From an uncultured Bacteroidia bacterium (GTDB taxonomy: Bacteria > Bacteroidota > Bacteroidia > Bacteroidales > UBA932), in contig CADAOA010000016.1 in the NCBI GenBank assembly GCA_902789435.1, forward strand, positions 1 to 56,614: a stretch of DNA of 56,614 nucleotides, in the 5' to 3' direction. This document shows positions 15,253 through 24,681 of this stretch, piece by piece (the first letter of the stretch is position 1; each line of letters opens with the position of its first letter). Under the pieces are notes generated by a model. The model did no database searches, had not been told where the DNA came from, and saw only the letters and a program-made list of their open reading frames with translations. A program made the translations under genes and the position numbers.

Positions 15253-17093
15253 TTATTTCACGTATTTTCTGATTGCGTCTGCCCAAATCTTGTAGCCTTC
15301 CTGAGTTATATGAAGGCCGTCTCTTGTAAGTTCCGGCTTGAGAACCTGCTGGGAAGCCGGAAGTGAGAGGTCTGCAGGACCGTTGGCAAGAAGCAGAGGA
15401 TAGAGGTTGATGAAAGTAACCTTCTCCTGCTTAGCCATCTTCTCCAGTTTTGCGTTTATCTCAGAGAACATGGCTGTCTTGCCGTTAAGAAGGCGGTAAC
15501 GCTTGAAGCTCTCGTTGATAGGCAGAAGGCTCTGCAGATATATCTTTGTCTTAGGGCTTTCTTTCTTTATCCTGCGGACTACATTTATGATACCGTTTGC
15601 AATGGAATCGGCTGTAAGGTTGTGGCTTACGTCATTGGCTCCGGTCAGGAAGAAGATGGTCTTGGGATGGCCCGGAAGTATCTGGTCAAGCCTTGCGTCA
15701 ATGCCTCCGAAAGTATCTCCCACGATTCCGCGGTTTCGGATGGCGCCGCCTTTTTTCTCGAGAGCCTTCTGGACTTCAGGAAAGTAGGTTTCCCACTTTC
15801 CGCCTTCTGTCAGGGAGTTGCCCAGGAAGACAATGTCATTCTCGCCGATAGGTCTTTCCTTGTCGAATACTGCCTTCCTCTTGTAGTAATGGTCTGTGTA
15901 AACAGGAGTGGCAGCCATCGCCTTCATTATGTTCTTAGGGATATCCGTATTGTCTATCCTTCCAGCAAACATCTGGCTGCCTGTTCCAATTGCAAATACC
16001 GGGACAGGTATGCCGGTGTGGCTCTTCGTGGACCATCCTATCCTTGCTGACTTGTTAAGGGAATCTATTGCCTCCTTAGACACAGGCTTGCCGTTTATCG
16101 CATCGTTGAACACCGTAAGGTCAAAGACATATCCTCTCTCTCTTCCCAGAGCAAGTCCTCCGGTTTCGTGGTCAGCAGTTACAACTATAAGAGTCTCGTC
16201 CGGATGCTGCTTGTAGAACTCATAGGCAACGTTTATGGCCTTGTCAAAATCAATGGTTTCAGTGATGACTCCGGCGGCCCTGTTGCTATGAGCCTCCCAG
16301 TCAATCTGTCCGCCTTCAGCCATGATGAAGAAGCCCTTCCCGTCCGGCTCGTACATAAAGTCGATGGCACTTTCAACTACCTGATAACCGTATGCAAGGC
16401 GCTGTCTCTTTTCTTCTTACCATCCTGGAAGAGAATCATCTTGCTGGCTCCGGCTTTCTTTGCCTTGTAGTCGTCAACTCCGAGGGCAACGGTGTAGCCG
16501 TATTCGTTAACCTTATTGTAGATCTGGTCTGCGGCATCCTTTATTTCTTTGTTCCTGGCCCCCTCGAATCCTCCGCCACCGAAGAAATCGAAACCGCTTT
16601 CAGGAAGCTCCATGGCTATTTCGAAATAGTTTTTTCTCCTTTCGTTGTGGGCATAGAAGCAGGCAGGAGTTGCATGGTCTATGGTCACCGATGTCATTAT
16701 GCCGATCTTGTAGCCCAGTTCCTTGAGCTTATATGATATCTGATGAAGTGGAATGGAATCCGCCGGATAGATGCCAACGGTGCCGTTATTGGCCTTGTAA
16801 CCGGAAGCAAGGGCAGTAGCGGCTGCACTTGAGCAGGTGATGATGTTGGATGCGGAATAGGTTGTAGCAACTCCCATCACCGGAAACTGTGTAAATCCAA
16901 GCGGAGTATTGGAGATTTTTCCGTCCTTCTGGGAAAGCCAAGCCTCCGTCATGGAAATATGGGCAAGTCCCATTCCATCGCCGATGAAAAGGAATACGTA
17001 TTTCGCCTTATCCTGTGCGTAAGAAGTTGAAAACGCGAGAACTGCGGCCATTAACAAGGCCAAGGTCCTCCTGAAAAATCCTCTGAATTTCAT
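15253..17093 (-). pseudogene. Alkaline phosphatase fused to SGNH/GDSL hydrolase, interrupted by one frameshift
   Basis: The gene reads as a signal peptide (MKFRGFFRRTLALLMAAVLA), then a PhoA-type alkaline phosphatase, then an SGNH hydrolase, about 613 residues if restored. The first frame ends at 16377, just after FQDGKKKRDSAL. The second frame resumes with VVESAIDFMYEP. Restoring one A in the AAGAAAAGAG run near 16417 rejoins them as GKKKKRQRLAYGYQVVES. Phosphatase signatures are intact: FIGDGMG (metal), TCSSAAATALASG (catalytic Ser), DHATPACF and TADHETGG. The SGNH part has GNSLTEGG (block I), TGANDVS and DGLHIT (Asp/His block V). It would be secreted, releasing phosphate, with an esterase added. 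The frameshift may be a sequencing error in a homopolymer-rich spot. TAGATTTG and TACTTTTG -7 boxes lie upstream (17115-17130, minus). Confidence 0.85.
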
Positions 17094-17159
17094 ATTTGTG
17101 CAAAAATTATCTTCCAAAAGTACAAATCTACAAAAATTTTGCGCCTTTAGGAAAAAAGA

Positions 17160-17183
17160 AACGCCGGCGATTTGGCCGGCGTT
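17160..17183. terminator. Terminator after the ExbD genes
   Basis: AACGCCGGC, a six-base loop, then GCCGGCGTT. Read leftward, the stem is followed by a T-rich stretch (TTCTTTTTTCC), so it ends the exbB-exbD transcript; it may also work in the other direction. Confidence 0.85.
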
Positions 17184-17207
17184 CCATTTTTTACATCATC
17201 CTTAAGA

Positions 17208-17678
17208 TTAGTTTGCTTCTCTCTGACGAGCTACATACAAAATCTTGAGGGCGGAACAACGTCTGAGTTCCTGTTTGATATCCGTGATGATACCCATGCG
17301 GACGTTCTCATCAGCCTTCAGTGCAACGGTCATAGCCTCACGCTCGCCCTCGGAGATGGACTCTCTTTCTGCAGCGATGAAGTCACGGATCTCGTTGACT
17401 GTCTTGTAGGAGTCGTTCAACTGGATTCGGGAATCAGTTCCGTACTGAGCCTGCTTGGAAGGGATAGGAGCTCCCACATAAATGTAGGAAGTCAGGTCCT
17501 TTCTCTCAAGCTTGGTGTTCTCGGTGGCTGCAGGCAGCTTAACCTGAACGAGCTTGTCGGTCTGGCGGAACGATGTAGATATCATAAAGAAGAACAGGAG
17601 CATGAACACGATGTCCGGAAGGGATGCCGTGCTGATTGCAGGTGCGGATTTCTTACCGCCTTTTCTAAATCTTCCCAT
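17208..17678 (-). CDS. exbD: Biopolymer transport protein ExbD (second copy)
   Basis: 156 residues: a short basic cytoplasmic N-terminus, one transmembrane helix (about 22-42; ASLPDIVFMLLFFFMISTSF) containing the conserved Asp that carries protons, and a periplasmic domain (about 50-150). ExbD works with ExbB in the proton-driven motor that powers TonB. It follows a longer ExbD paralogue by 12 bases, and a terminator follows it. Tandem, unequal ExbD genes downstream of one ExbB are common in Bacteroidota. Confidence 0.9.
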   Translation of the reverse strand: MGRFRKGGKKSAPAISTASLPDIVFMLLFFFMISTSFRQTDKLVQVKLPAATENTKLERKDLTSYIYVGAPIPSKQAQYGTDSRIQLNDSYKTVNEIRDFIAAERESISEGEREAMTVALKADENVRMGIITDIKQELRRCSALKILYVARQREAN

Positions 17679-17690
17679 TACGATACCTCC

Positions 17691-18272
17691 TTACTTTTTA
17701 CCTTTTGAAACGTCCTTAGGCTCAGCCTCGGAAATGTTCTGAGGAATAGCCTCCTTGACAATTTTCTGATGATCTTCGTCCAACTGTGCGTATTTCTTGC
17801 CGTATTTTGCGGTGGAGAACTGGTCTCTGAGCTCGTTGATTGCTCTCACGATCTCGTTCTGAACCTGGATGTACGTGTTGTACAAAGTTCCCTTATCGTT
17901 CTGCAAAGAAACCACACCTTTGGATACCGGATAATTACCCAGGCCCTTTATAGCCTTAACTTCCTTCTCAGGCATGTTAGGGTTGTCTGTAGGGTTGCTG
18001 AGCATCTCAACTATCTTATCCTTTATCTGGCTAACGTCAGTCGGAGTGGAGCCAACCATTATCTTGTCCTGAGAGTTAATCTTCACGACGATGATATTCC
18101 TACGGTTGATCTTCACATCTTCCTGCTGCTGATTCTCTTCCGGCATAGGAGGGAGTTTTCTGGAAATTCCCTTGTCCACATCCATTGTTGTGGTGATGAG
18201 GAAGAACACCAAAAGCAAGAAAGCTATGTCCGCCTGACTGGAAGCGTTGATGTCGGGTGTCTTTCTAGCCAT
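17691..18272 (-). CDS. exbD: Biopolymer transport protein ExbD (first copy)
   Basis: 193 residues: one transmembrane helix (about 12-32; SSQADIAFLLLVFFLITTTM) with the proton-path Asp, then a periplasmic domain longer than that of its neighbour and a Lys/Asp/Glu-rich tail (about 170-193). It shares the operon with ExbB, an uncharacterised membrane protein and a second ExbD. The extra C-terminal tail is the main difference from the second copy and may bind a different partner. Confidence 0.9.
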   Translation of the reverse strand: MARKTPDINASSQADIAFLLLVFFLITTTMDVDKGISRKLPPMPEENQQQEDVKINRRNIIVVKINSQDKIMVGSTPTDVSQIKDKIVEMLSNPTDNPNMPEKEVKAIKGLGNYPVSKGVVSLQNDKGTLYNTYIQVQNEIVRAINELRDQFSTAKYGKKYAQLDEDHQKIVKEAIPQNISEAEPKDVSKGKK

Positions 18273-18287
18273 TTTAATTTTTTTGTT

Positions 18288-18704
18288 TTAAGACTTTCTC
18301 CTTAACAAGCTGCCGAAGATTGTAACAAGGATAGCTACAACCAGCAGGATTATGGACATGATGAGGACGGTGTCCGTCATCTTCAAGGTGCCATGTGTAG
18401 GCTCGGCAACGCTTGATGACAAGCTTACAGGATTGCCAGAAGCAAGCAAGTAAGAAATCACCAGAGCACCAAGGAAGACACAAATGTTGATAAGGGTCTT
18501 CTTGCCGCCTCTTCCGCTACGGTATACCATTGGCAGGAATATAGCCAACAATATAGCGATAGCAAGAAGGATGTATGCCCAGTTCAATATCGTGGAAACC
18601 ATTGTGCCGTCACCAGTTCCCTTGTTCAGGAAAAGGAATGCAACACCGATAACCACTGATATGGCTAACAGTACATACAATATGAGTTTTGATTTGTTCT
18701 TCAT
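18288..18704 (-). CDS. Four-helix membrane protein of the ExbB-ExbD operon
   Basis: 138 residues with four predicted transmembrane segments (about 7-25, 35-57, 70-88 and 112-132) and a basic GRGGKKT loop. There is no catalytic motif. A protein of this size lies between exbB and exbD in many Bacteroidota, but its function is not known; a role in motor assembly is an inference from position. It is 15 bases from each neighbour. Confidence 0.75.
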   Translation of the reverse strand: MKNKSKLILYVLLAISVVIGVAFLFLNKGTGDGTMVSTILNWAYILLAIAILLAIFLPMVYRSGRGGKKTLINICVFLGALVISYLLASGNPVSLSSSVAEPTHGTLKMTDTVLIMSIILLVVAILVTIFGSLLRRKS

Positions 18705-18719
18705 TTTGCTCTAATTGAT

Positions 18720-19529
18720 TTACTTCTTGTTGTATTTGGTGAGAATATCTACAAAGTTGATGGATGCGTCCTCCATGGAGTTAACCAGTGAGTCGATCTT
18801 TGCAACGATAATGTTGTAGAAAATCTGAAGGATGATAGCAACGATCAAACCGGCGATGGTTGTAATCAAAGCCACCTTAATACCACCTGCTACAACGGTT
18901 GGGGAAATATCACCAGCAGCCTCGATAGCGTCGAATGCGCCAACCATACCAACTACTGTTCCCAAGAATCCCAACATAGGAGCAAGGGCGATGAACAGAG
19001 CTATCCAGGAAAGACCGCTCTCAAGCTGGCCCATCTGAACTCCACCGTAAGCGGTGATGTTCTTCTCAACGCTCTCAAGACCCTCGTCATAGTGAAGGAG
19101 ACCCTGATAGAAAATAGAAGCTACAGGACCACGGGTATCACGGCAAAGATCCTTTGCCTTCTCAATACCACCCTCCTGGAGAGCAGACTCGATGCCCTCG
19201 AGAAGCTTCTTGTTGTTGGTAGTGGCTCTTGAGAGATAGATAAGTCTCTCGATAGCGATTGCCAAACCCAGTATGAGACAGAGAACAACCCATACCATAA
19301 ATGCAGGACCACCCTCGATGAACTTGGTCTTGATCTGCTGATACAGAGGCTTGTCTGACTTAACGTTGAAAGGATCTACTTCTGCTGGAGCTGCAACTTC
19401 CTCAGCCTGAGGAGCCGGAGCTACCTGCTCAGTTGCATTCTCGTCAGTCTTCTGATCCTGAGCTACTGCGTTCTGGGCAGTCAATGCCATTAGGCCTGCA
19501 ACTGCCAAAAACATGAAAAGTTTTTTCAT
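18720..19529 (-). CDS. exbB: MotA/TolQ/ExbB proton channel family protein
   Basis: 269 residues. A signal-like N-terminus (MKKLFMFLAVAGLMALTAQNA) and a Pro/Ala/Glu-rich periplasmic linker (about 25-60) precede three transmembrane segments (about 80-105, 180-205 and 222-248). The MotA/TolQ/ExbB domain is visible from about 120 on (ALFIALAPMLGFLGTVVGMVGAFD). It is the channel part of the motor that energises TonB. The start was set at the second Met because it gives the signal sequence; the upstream ten residues add nothing. It is the first gene of the exbB-exbD operon. Confidence 0.92.
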   Translation of the reverse strand: MKKLFMFLAVAGLMALTAQNAVAQDQKTDENATEQVAPAPQAEEVAAPAEVDPFNVKSDKPLYQQIKTKFIEGGPAFMVWVVLCLILGLAIAIERLIYLSRATTNNKKLLEGIESALQEGGIEKAKDLCRDTRGPVASIFYQGLLHYDEGLESVEKNITAYGGVQMGQLESGLSWIALFIALAPMLGFLGTVVGMVGAFDAIEAAGDISPTVVAGGIKVALITTIAGLIVAIILQIFYNIIVAKIDSLVNSMEDASINFVDILTKYNKK

Positions 19530-19642
19530 AAATTTTGTTGTGATTAAAGTATTAAACAATGTTTATCAGTTATTATTTGTTTTTTCCTGTAATGGTTTCC
19601 GTAAAACGAAGTGCAAGATAGCAATTTTTTTTCACAATGGCA

Positions 19643-20677
19643 TCAAACTCCAGAAATTTCCCCTCTCAGGCATTTTTGCATTTCCTTTTTCACCTTTTCC
19701 GGTGAGGAATACCTTCCAAGAAGCATGAAAAGCTTGCAGAGCGTGGCTTCCGTGGTGCCGTCATAGCCGCTGATGACTCCCGCACCCTTAAGCCCCATAC
19801 CCGTGGCATAGGCATTCATATCCACCTTCCCGGCATGGCATTGGGTTACATTTACGATTATCAAGCCCTTGTCTACCCATTTTTTCATCGTAGACAAAAA
19901 AGCTTTGCCGGTAGGAGCGTTGCCGCTGCCGAATGATTCCAGCACAACTGCCCGGCATCCCTTGGTGGAAAGCACGGCGTCTATCGCCTGAGGGGTTATG
20001 CCTGGGAAAATCTTCAAGATGGCAACATTCGTATCTATCTTGTCCCTTATTTTCAGAGGTATATCCCATCTTTCAGGATAATGGATCAGATGGCGGTTGT
20101 ACTTGATATGGATTCCCACGTCTGCCAGGACCGGATAGTTGGCGGAACGGAAGGCACGGAAATTCTCCGCATTGTATTTGGTTGTGCGGTTTCCGCGATA
20201 GAGTTGGCTTTCAAAGTAAATGCAGACTTCCGGAACCATCGGATGACCTTCGGCATCCTTGGCAGCAGCAATCTCTATTGAGGAAATGATGTTTTCCTTG
20301 CCGTCCGTCCGGAGCATTCCCACAGGGAGCTGGCTTCCGGTCAGGACAACTGGTTTTGCCAGGTCCTCCAGCATAAAGCTCAGAGCTGAAGCCGTGTAGG
20401 ACATCGTATCCGTGCCGTGAAGGACCACAAAGCCGTCGTACTTGGCGTAGTTCTCCTTAATTATCCGGCAAAGTTTAACCCAGAAATCCGGAGTTATGTC
20501 TGACGAGTCTATCACCGGGTCAAACGAGCAGGTGTCTATCTTGTAGCCGAACTTCTTGAGTTCCGGGACCTCTGTCTCTATCTGGCTTATATCCACCGGA
20601 ACCAGAGCCATGGTCCTTTCATCCTGCTTCATACCGATCGTTCCGCCGGTATAGATCATCAAAATTGAACTTTTCAT
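19643..20677 (-). CDS. ansA: Type I (cytoplasmic) L-asparaginase
   Basis: 344 residues. It hydrolyses asparagine to aspartate and ammonia. The first catalytic Thr lies in YTGGTIG (residues 9-15) and the second Thr/Asp pair in HGTDTMSYTAS (about 88-98). The absence of a signal peptide points to the cytoplasmic type. It overlaps the tatD stop by four bases (ATGA), so it is coupled to tatD and dprA. A 113-bp gap separates its end from exbB. Confidence 0.93.
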   Translation of the reverse strand: MKSSILMIYTGGTIGMKQDERTMALVPVDISQIETEVPELKKFGYKIDTCSFDPVIDSSDITPDFWVKLCRIIKENYAKYDGFVVLHGTDTMSYTASALSFMLEDLAKPVVLTGSQLPVGMLRTDGKENIISSIEIAAAKDAEGHPMVPEVCIYFESQLYRGNRTTKYNAENFRAFRSANYPVLADVGIHIKYNRHLIHYPERWDIPLKIRDKIDTNVAILKIFPGITPQAIDAVLSTKGCRAVVLESFGSGNAPTGKAFLSTMKKWVDKGLIIVNVTQCHAGKVDMNAYATGMGLKGAGVISGYDGTTEATLCKLFMLLGRYSSPEKVKKEMQKCLRGEISGV

Positions 20678-21468
20678 ATCGCGATGTTTTTTTCAGGAAG
20701 AGAGAAAAGCTCTTCCGCGTTCTTTGTAGTCTGAAGGGCAACTTCCTCAATGCCAATACCTTTTACCTCAGCGACCTTTGCCGCTATCAAAGGGATGTAG
20801 GAAGATTCGTTCCTTTGTCCCCTATGCGGAGCCGGAGTCAGATAAGGAGAATCCGTCTCCAGAAGAATGTTTTCCAGAGGTATGTCCGCCACCACCTTGG
20901 CTATGCCGGCGTTCTTGAAGGTTACCACGCCACCTATCCCCACCTTGAATCCACCCAGCAAGGAAATCCTGCGGTAGGTTTCAATGCTTCCCGTAAAGGC
21001 GTGAAAAACGCCGCTGAGCCTCCCTTTGAAGCCCTGCATTATATCCAGCATATCTTCCGTGGCGCTTCTTTCGTGGATGATCACCGGCAGGTTTTCCCTG
21101 GAGGCATATTCCAGCTGGGCGGAGAGCACTTCCTTCTGCTGGGAAAAGAAATCCCTGCTCCAATAGGCATCCAACCCTATTTCCCCTACCGCTATATATC
21201 TGTTTTTATTGGCTTTGAGTTCGCCGAGGGCAAATTCCAGCTCATCTTTCCAATTCTCCCCGACGGATGTCGGATGGAGGCCCATTCCCATAAATGTATG
21301 CTCCCTGTATTCCTCATACACTGACATCTGGGCCTTGAAGCAAGTGGAATCTATGGCAGGGAAGATCCACCGGTCCACACCGCTGGCAAGGACACGTTCC
21401 ATCACCTGGGAACGGTCCCCGTCAAAAGCCTCGTCGTAAAGATGAGTATGTGTATCAACAAAACGCAT
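20674..21468 (-). CDS. tatD: TatD family metal-dependent hydrolase
   Basis: 264 residues forming a TIM-barrel metallohydrolase. The metal-binding DTHTHLYD is at the N-terminus, with a conserved Glu in VGEIGLD, a His in VIIHERSA and an Asp in ETDSPYLTP. TatD proteins are 3'-5' DNA/RNA exonucleases or D-aminoacyl-tRNA hydrolase-like enzymes; the substrate cannot be read from sequence. The ATG at 21468 lies directly after the dprA stop. An upstream ATG adds six residues inside dprA. Confidence 0.93.
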   Translation of the reverse strand: MRFVDTHTHLYDEAFDGDRSQVMERVLASGVDRWIFPAIDSTCFKAQMSVYEEYREHTFMGMGLHPTSVGENWKDELEFALGELKANKNRYIAVGEIGLDAYWSRDFFSQQKEVLSAQLEYASRENLPVIIHERSATEDMLDIMQGFKGRLSGVFHAFTGSIETYRRISLLGGFKVGIGGVVTFKNAGIAKVVADIPLENILLETDSPYLTPAPHRGQRNESSYIPLIAAKVAEVKGIGIEEVALQTTKNAEELFSLPEKNIAI

Positions 21469-21470
21469 AG

Positions 21471-22574
21471 TTATGTCCTGTACCACAGGCCGGAAGCGTC
21501 TTTACGTATCTGCCCGTCCATTTCCAGTTCCAGGAGCACCAGGCTCAAATCCCGGAAATCCATTCCAACCCTGGCGCAGAGAAAGTCCGCCGTCCGTCCT
21601 TTTACAGATGATAAAGATAGCAATAATTTCTGCTTGGTCTCCTCCGGAACGGAAAACAGAGTGGGCTGGCGTTTTATGTCAGATATGTAGCCGTCTGTCC
21701 ATCCCATGGATTTGATTATGGTGGAGGAATTCAGGCACAGTTGAGCCACATTTCTGTTTATCAGGTAATTACATCCATAGGAGTTTGCATCCCACATACG
21801 CCCCGGGACAGCAAAGATGTCCTTGTTGCTGGATGACGCATACTCCACCGTGCTCATGCTTCCGCCGCTAATGCGGCTTTCCCCTACCAGCAGGGCACTG
21901 CATATTCCGGCGATGATGCGGTTTCTCTGAAGGAAATTGCGGCGAAGGGGCTTGGTACCCCTGGGATATTCAGTCAATACCCCACCCTGACCAATCATGC
22001 GGACGGCAATATCCCTGTGGGCGGATGGATATATGATGTCTATGCCACAGGGCAGAACGGCAAAAGTTTCCAATCCTGCATCCAGCGCTGCTTTATGGGC
22101 GCTTCCGTCTATGCCCAGGGCCAGGCCGCTCGCAATCTGGACACCGGAACAGGATTCCGCAATGTCCGAAACAATCCTGCTCACGCATTCCGTACCGTAG
22201 GTGGAAGCAACACGGGTTCCCACTATGCTCAGTATCCGGCTTCCGAAAGAAGCGCTCCCCCGGTAATACAGCAGAAATGGAGGATAGGGACATTCTTTCA
22301 GCAAAGCGGGATATTCATCGCTGAGCAATGATATCAGCTTAACTCCTTTTGACCTCATCCAGAGAGCCTCCTGCCGCCCCCACTCCATCATTTCCCTGGA
22401 GAAAAGCATTTCCCCGATACCGTCAACCTTAAGCAACCCGTCCACAAAACCGGAACCTTCTTCCAAAAGCCTTTCGCCACTTCCAGCCTCCCTGAGAAGC
22501 ATACACCCCTTTGCCGGGTGATTAATCAGAACACGGCTCATCGCACACAGCAGAGCCTCAACCTCGATCTCCAT
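21471..22574 (-). CDS. dprA: DNA-processing protein DprA
   Basis: 367 residues. DprA binds incoming single-stranded DNA and loads RecA during transformation. An N-terminal helical region (about 1-90) precedes the Rossmann-like DprA domain (IVGTRVASTYG, then SGLALGIDGSAHKAA, then FAVPG) and a C-terminal winged helix (about 300-367). It is the first gene of dprA-tatD-ansA. Unusually, a strong hairpin with a T tract ends only about seven bases before its ATG, leaving no room for a promoter between them. Confidence 0.93.
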   Translation of the reverse strand: MEIEVEALLCAMSRVLINHPAKGCMLLREAGSGERLLEEGSGFVDGLLKVDGIGEMLFSREMMEWGRQEALWMRSKGVKLISLLSDEYPALLKECPYPPFLLYYRGSASFGSRILSIVGTRVASTYGTECVSRIVSDIAESCSGVQIASGLALGIDGSAHKAALDAGLETFAVLPCGIDIIYPSAHRDIAVRMIGQGGVLTEYPRGTKPLRRNFLQRNRIIAGICSALLVGESRISGGSMSTVEYASSSNKDIFAVPGRMWDANSYGCNYLINRNVAQLCLNSSTIIKSMGWTDGYISDIKRQPTLFSVPEETKQKLLLSLSSVKGRTADFLCARVGMDFRDLSLVLLELEMDGQIRKDASGLWYRT

Positions 22575-22586
22575 ATTTGAAATAAA

Positions 22587-22617
22587 AACGGCGGCAAGAT
22601 ATGAATCTGCCGCCGTT
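22587..22617 (-). terminator. Terminator or attenuator between queA and dprA
   Basis: AACGGCGGCA, an 11-base loop, TGCCGCCGTT; followed on the minus strand by TTTTATTT. It lies 50 bases after the queA stop and just before dprA. Confidence 0.8.
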
Positions 22618-22666
22618 CAGGAATGCCAAACGGTACAATTTACCCGTTTGCAGAAGATCTGGCGAA

Positions 22667-23731
22667 TTACACGATCAGCATAGCGTCTCCGTAGATACCG
22701 AAACGGTATATGCTGGAGGCGTCCTTTGCATGCATAGCCTGCTTGTAAGCCGCCATAACCTTGTCATAACCGCCGAAAGCCGCCTGGCACATAAGCATCG
22801 TGCTCAGAGGATAGTGGAAGTTAGTCACCAGAGCATCCACGATCTTGAAGTCATAAGGAGGGAAGATGAACTTGTTGGTCCATCCGTCGATAGGCTTCAC
22901 CCTGTGGGTTGTGGTAACCGGTGTCTCCAAAGCCCTGGCCACGGTAACTCCAATGGCGAAAACCTTATGACCGTCTGCCTTGGCCTTGTTGATCTTTTCC
23001 GCTGATTCCTCGGAGATTATTATTCTCTCGCTTCCCATCTTATGCTTGGAAAGGTCTTCTACATCCACGCCGCCAAAATTGCTCAGGCCTACGTGAGAAG
23101 TTATGAAGGTACTCTCCACACCCTTGATTTCCATACGGGTGAAAAGCTCACGGCTGAAATGGAGACCTGCTGCCGGAGTGGCGATAGCACCCTCGTTACG
23201 GGCGAATATCGTGTTGAAATTCTCCAGATCTTCCTCATTCGGATGTGGACGGATCTCCTTTGGGACAGGAAGTTCTCCCACACTGAAAAGCGTCTGGCGG
23301 AAATCCTCGTAGCTTCCGTCGAACAGGAAGCGGAGGGTTCTGCCCCTGGAGGTGGTATTGTCTATTACCTCGGCTACCAGAGAATCGTTCTCGCCGAAAT
23401 ACAGCTTGTTACCGATTCTGATCTTGCGGGCCGGATCAACCAGCACGTCCCAGAGCCTTTGCTCGCGATTAAGTTCCCTGAGGAGGGAAACTTCTATCTC
23501 AGCTCCGGTCTTTTCCTTGTTTCCCTGAAGACGGGCAGGAAATACTTTGGTGTCGTTGAGGACGAAAATATCCCCCTCGCGGGCATAATCCAGGATATTC
23601 TTGAAGATTTTGTTTTCTATTTTGCCGGACTGGCGACGCATCACCATCAGCTTGCAATCATCCCTGAAACGGGTAGGTTCCTTTGCGATCAAATCGGCGC
23701 GGAAAGGAAATTTAAATTGTGATAATTTCAT
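22667..23731 (-). CDS. queA: S-adenosylmethionine:tRNA ribosyltransferase-isomerase
   Basis: 354 residues. QueA transfers and isomerises the ribosyl group of SAM onto 7-aminomethyl-7-deazaguanine in tRNA, making epoxyqueuosine. The family's N-terminal FRDDCKLMV and VLNDTKVFPARLQG, the central ATPAAGLHFS segment and the C-terminal FPPYDFKIVDALVTNFHYP block are all present. The ATG at 23731 (MKLSQFKFPF) is the family start; the 19-residue upstream extension is not homologous. It lies 68 bases after truB and ends before a terminator. Confidence 0.95.
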   Translation of the reverse strand: MKLSQFKFPFRADLIAKEPTRFRDDCKLMVMRRQSGKIENKIFKNILDYAREGDIFVLNDTKVFPARLQGNKEKTGAEIEVSLLRELNREQRLWDVLVDPARKIRIGNKLYFGENDSLVAEVIDNTTSRGRTLRFLFDGSYEDFRQTLFSVGELPVPKEIRPHPNEEDLENFNTIFARNEGAIATPAAGLHFSRELFTRMEIKGVESTFITSHVGLSNFGGVDVEDLSKHKMGSERIIISEESAEKINKAKADGHKVFAIGVTVARALETPVTTTHRVKPIDGWTNKFIFPPYDFKIVDALVTNFHYPLSTMLMCQAAFGGYDKVMAAYKQAMHAKDASSIYRFGIYGDAMLIV

Positions 23732-23799
23732 AAAAACTCTGTTTTTGCCCATGCACGATAGGCAAATATTTATACGGAGGATATTCAAAAAGGTTACAA

Positions 23800-24681
23800 T
23801 TACCCGAAATATTCTTTGATATCCAGGGCGTCTTCCACGCGGAATCCTCCTGAGGCAGAGCGTCTAAGGGCAGACATATAGGCCCCGCTGGAAAGCATGG
23901 CTCCAAAATCCCTGGCCATGGAACGGATGTAGGTTCCCTTGCTGCACTCTATCCTGAGGGTGGCGGTGGGAAGGTTCCGTATCTGGTCCGGAGCAAGGAG
24001 AGAACCCTCGGTGTAGCGAACCACCGGATTATTCTCCTCCGATGCTATCCTTTTCTTCACGACAAAGGTGTTGTGAGTTTCGTCAGTACCGTAGGAAGGG
24101 CGTTCCAGGGTCTTTGAAAGCGGATTATCCGCATCCAGAAGTTCACACGCATAAATCTTTACGGCTGCCGGCTTGAGGTCTGACTCCTCCCCGTTCCTTG
24201 CAAGGTAATAGCTCCTTGTGCCGTTCACGTACTTGGCGGAATATGCCGGAGGCATCTGTTCGGTCTGGGAAATGAAGCTTTCCGCCGCTTTTCTCATATC
24301 TGCCTCGGCGATGTGACCGAAAGGATAGAGTGCGTCTATCGGATGTTCCCTGTCAAAAGAAGGAGTGGTGGCTCCAAGGGTGAACTCCGCGATGTACTCC
24401 TTGCGTTCAGCCTGAAGGGCTTCGCTGAGTTTGCATGCTTTTCCGACACAGATTATCAGCAGGCCTGTCGCCAAAGGATCCAGTGTGCCTGCATGTCCGA
24501 TCTTTACATTCTTGGTGCCGAAGTGGTTGCGGAGAACATACTTTATCTTGCGGACAACATCTGAACTTGTCCACCGGTATGGTTTGTCAACCGGAAAGAT
24601 TATGCCCTCGGGATATGCGGACATATCTTTTTCCAGGCCGACGGGATTGTGTCTGTCTATGACAACAGGGTTTAATGGCAT
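23800..24681 (-). CDS. truB: tRNA pseudouridine(55) synthase
   Basis: 293 residues. TruB makes pseudouridine 55 in the T-loop of tRNAs. The catalytic Asp lies in HAGTLDPLATG (about 63-73). The family's opening PVDKPYRWTSSDVV, the YIAEFTLGATTPSFDREH segment and the late CSKGTYIRSMARD block are present. The first 25 residues are an extension before the usual start. The gene overlaps rpiB by ten bases and is read in the same direction. Confidence 0.95.
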   Translation of the reverse strand: MPLNPVVIDRHNPVGLEKDMSAYPEGIIFPVDKPYRWTSSDVVRKIKYVLRNHFGTKNVKIGHAGTLDPLATGLLIICVGKACKLSEALQAERKEYIAEFTLGATTPSFDREHPIDALYPFGHIAEADMRKAAESFISQTEQMPPAYSAKYVNGTRSYYLARNGEESDLKPAAVKIYACELLDADNPLSKTLERPSYGTDETHNTFVVKKRIASEENNPVVRYTEGSLLAPDQIRNLPTATLRIECSKGTYIRSMARDFGAMLSSGAYMSALRRSASGGFRVEDALDIKEYFG

